This document shows, piece after piece, positions 62,765 to 64,000 of a stretch of 64,000 nucleotides of DNA. How positions within the stretch are numbered: position 1 is the first letter of the stretch; every line of letters starts with the position of its first letter. The position numbers were made by a program, and so were the translations under genes. The notes beneath the pieces are model-generated. The model was not told the DNA's origin and searched no databases. It saw only the letters and a program-made list of their open reading frames with translations. This stretch comes from CAYYIS01 sp964470965 (GTDB lineage: Bacteria > JAAXHH01 > JABIQT01), in contig CAYYIS010000021.1 of assembly GCA_964470965.1 (NCBI GenBank), positions 1 through 64,000 on the forward strand, given 5' to 3'.

Positions 62765-63033
62765 AGAATAGCGGCACAAACAGTTGACGGGCCAGGTATT
62801 GTTAAGGGCTCTTGCCTGCCATAGGCTTTCCAGAGTATTTTACCCTATTTGTGCGTTAACAGGTAACCTGTGACAGGGAGGATCCATCCAAACCATCTCC
62901 CGTGGATATTTAGTCTTCACGAAGGTTGTGCTTGCCGCTAGGGGGGTATCTGAACAGTGGGCGGAAGCAAGCGGCTGTGTAGGTATTGTATCGAGAAATA
63001 ACCAGGGAGATTTTTACCTGTCCGCCACTGACC
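62765..63033. other. 269-base stretch without a supported feature
   Basis: Lies between the zinc-ribbon gene and the end of the aldo/keto-reductase-like fragment on the other strand. TTGACG at about 62783 lacks a usable -10. The G/C-rich segment around 62930-62985 can form small hairpins, but none is convincing as a terminator or known RNA. Confidence 0.3.
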
Positions 63034-63282
63034 TTATGGTGCCACGACCACTCCTTGTTCCTGGAAGATAGCCCGCGACGCAACGAACGCCCGCTGAACC
63101 GGGTAAAAACCGTCCGCGGCCTGCAGCGCCTGATCGAGCTGCTCCGGAGAGTTTAGCCGCACGATCAGGCTGGCTGCAACCGGATGAATCAGTGTGACCT
63201 TCATGGCGAAGGTAAACATGATTCCAACGCATTCCCAAGGGCTGCTTTCACCAGTTCGAATCGGTCGCATGCCCCATTTCAA
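63034..63282 (-). pseudogene. C-terminal fragment of an aldo/keto reductase-like gene
   Basis: On the - strand an 82-codon frame ends at TAA 63036-63034. Its last 55 residues (FAMKVTLIHPVAASLIVRLN, then SPEQLDQALQAAD) match the end of aldo/keto reductases, where a helix is followed by HP-X-V-X-S-X-I-X-G-X-X-S-P-EQ-(L/V)-(D/E)-X-X. The preceding residues do not continue the TIM barrel, and no NADPH-binding or catalytic Tyr/Lys region is found upstream. It appears to be a deletion remnant. Confidence 0.42.
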
Positions 63283-63589
63283 TTATACAGTAGTAGGCCA
63301 CCATTCTGGTGAAATGGTTGGTCTTCATAGCCCTACCGCGAACGCGGGCAGATAGCCGACTTTACTTTCCTATTTCACATCTCGATTATAGGATTCTACA
63401 AGGGTAGAATGCTGGGAATTCGTTCGTCGTCCGTATTGGACCGAAAGAAATTCCCGATGCTACAGGATCCTTTTTACCGAATCTACGGTGCTGAAATCCA
63501 GTCCCTTATGACAGGAAAATAAGTATTGAAGACTACACTTAAATTTCTAACTGTATGTTCCCTCACCGATTTCCGTTTCTGATTGGCGG

Positions 63590-63618
63590 TTGTATTTCCT
63601 TTGTTCTTATGTTACAAT
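63590..63618 (+). promoter_or_regulatory. sigma-70-like promoter
   Basis: TTGTAT (63590-63595), 17 bases, TACAAT (63613-63618). Good spacing and a good -10, a fair -35. It would start a transcript near 63625, about 95 bases before the small open frame at 63720. Confidence 0.45.
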
Positions 63619-63719
63619 GGCCATGTCAGACTTGGCAAGTGGCGGGTGAACCCAACCTTCGCATCGGATCCAATTCGGGATAATATCCCCGGTCACGCAC
63701 ATCGATCTAGCCAAAGCTC

Positions 63720-63869
63720 ATGAATGGGAACACCACTCCCCTTCACGATACCAACACTCGCCTCTGTGGTAAAGACGGCATGGACGAAGCAGATTTTGCT
63801 GGGGAGGCGTGTCTCAAACGCAACGTCGAATCTAAAATCCTGCCCGAATACCTGCGGAGAAACCCGTAA
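63720..63869 (+). CDS. possible 49-residue open frame of unknown function
   Basis: ATG 63720 to TAA 63867-63869. The product is polar, with two Cys and the segment GKDGMDEADFAGEACLKRN. It lies downstream of a promoter-like site, but there is no ribosome-binding site directly before the ATG and no family is recognized. It may be a remnant or chance. Confidence 0.2.
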   Translation: MNGNTTPLHDTNTRLCGKDGMDEADFAGEACLKRNVESKILPEYLRRNP

Positions 63870-64000
63870 CGGCTGTAGTGCTTACGGTGGGAAATCGGCG
63901 CTGCGGTCCGATAAAGTTGTCATCGGAATCCATGTAAGCCGGTATTTCTCCAGTCAGTGAAGGTACGAGTCTTCGTTAAAGGTGGATTCTATTTCACTAG

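Larger units (their letters stand above)
63283..64000. other. 718-base stretch, mostly without supported genes
   Basis: Contains one promoter-like site (63590-63618) and one possible short gene (63720-63869) described separately. No riboswitch, tRNA or hairpin terminator could be recognized. With the adjoining aldo/keto-reductase fragment the stretch may be decayed coding DNA. Confidence 0.35.

Noticed and set aside
63625..63720. Possible riboswitch leader after the promoter at 63590
   Set aside because: Small hairpins can be drawn (CGGGTGAACCC and others), but no conserved core of a known riboswitch class could be matched.

Overview
The window is a chromosomal stretch (GC a little over half) from an uncultivated-type bacterium with Gram-negative features: a Wzi-like outer-membrane protein, heptose genes, signal peptides and Lgt. 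A homodimeric-type AceE, a DUF6785-type membrane protein, two creatininase-family proteins around a Gfo/Idh oxidoreductase, a carbamoyltransferase/SxtJ/DUF5989 trio and a DUF547 protein together fit Latescibacterota, Poribacteria or relatives near the FCB group. That placement is an inference from gene content; no rRNA is present.

Region 1 (1-13549) is a surface-polysaccharide locus on the + strand. It starts inside a YfhO-like membrane protein and continues with five GT-B glycosyltransferases and a methyltransferase, mostly joined by 4-base ATGA overlaps. It then has an undecaprenyl-phosphate sugar-1-phosphate transferase, an SDR epimerase with a Cys4 insert, an HddA-like heptose-phosphate kinase, a GmhA-like isomerase and a Wzi-like outer-membrane protein. 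A broken SGNH hydrolase (13527-13959) ends it.

Region 2 (14067-21510) is housekeeping: ispE, prs, L25/Ctc, pth, rpsF, rpsR, rplI, a small membrane protein, tRNA-Val, tRNA-Asp, tRNA-Leu, an M20 deacylase and ychF.

Region 3 (21528-24490) is the most unusual. Two tandem genes carry the replication-initiator-A (RPA/RepA) fold otherwise typical of plasmids. The second is fused to a C-terminal ExeA/GspA-like AAA+ ATPase. A frameshifted SGNH hydrolase gene follows on the - strand.

Region 4 (25999-34994) has aceF and aceE on the - strand behind a good promoter with an adjoining palindrome, a collapsed sugar ABC-transporter remnant, a DHDPS-family gene, decayed DNA with a 21-bp tandem duplication, and a large DUF6785-type membrane protein.

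Region 5 (35158-47331) has carbamoyltransferase, SxtJ-like and DUF5989 (a 55-residue gene) genes, a 1538-residue M28-peptidase-like/FtsX-like fusion lacking usual metal ligands, a TIM-barrel isomerase, then pyrR-pyrB-pyrX. The pyrX product is a dihydroorotase homologue with lost metal ligands, arranged as in pseudomonads. A TPR protein and a clear terminator follow.

Region 6 (47420-64000) has a SPOR lipoprotein behind a consensus sigma-70 promoter, an AGXT-like aminotransferase, cupin, CPBP protease, lgt, two creatininase-family genes flanking a Gfo/Idh gene, a VOC protein, a beta-propeller protein, a thioesterase, a TVP38 membrane protein, DUF547, TlpA-like thioredoxin, mutS, a zinc-ribbon membrane protein, and an aldo/keto-reductase-like fragment near the end.
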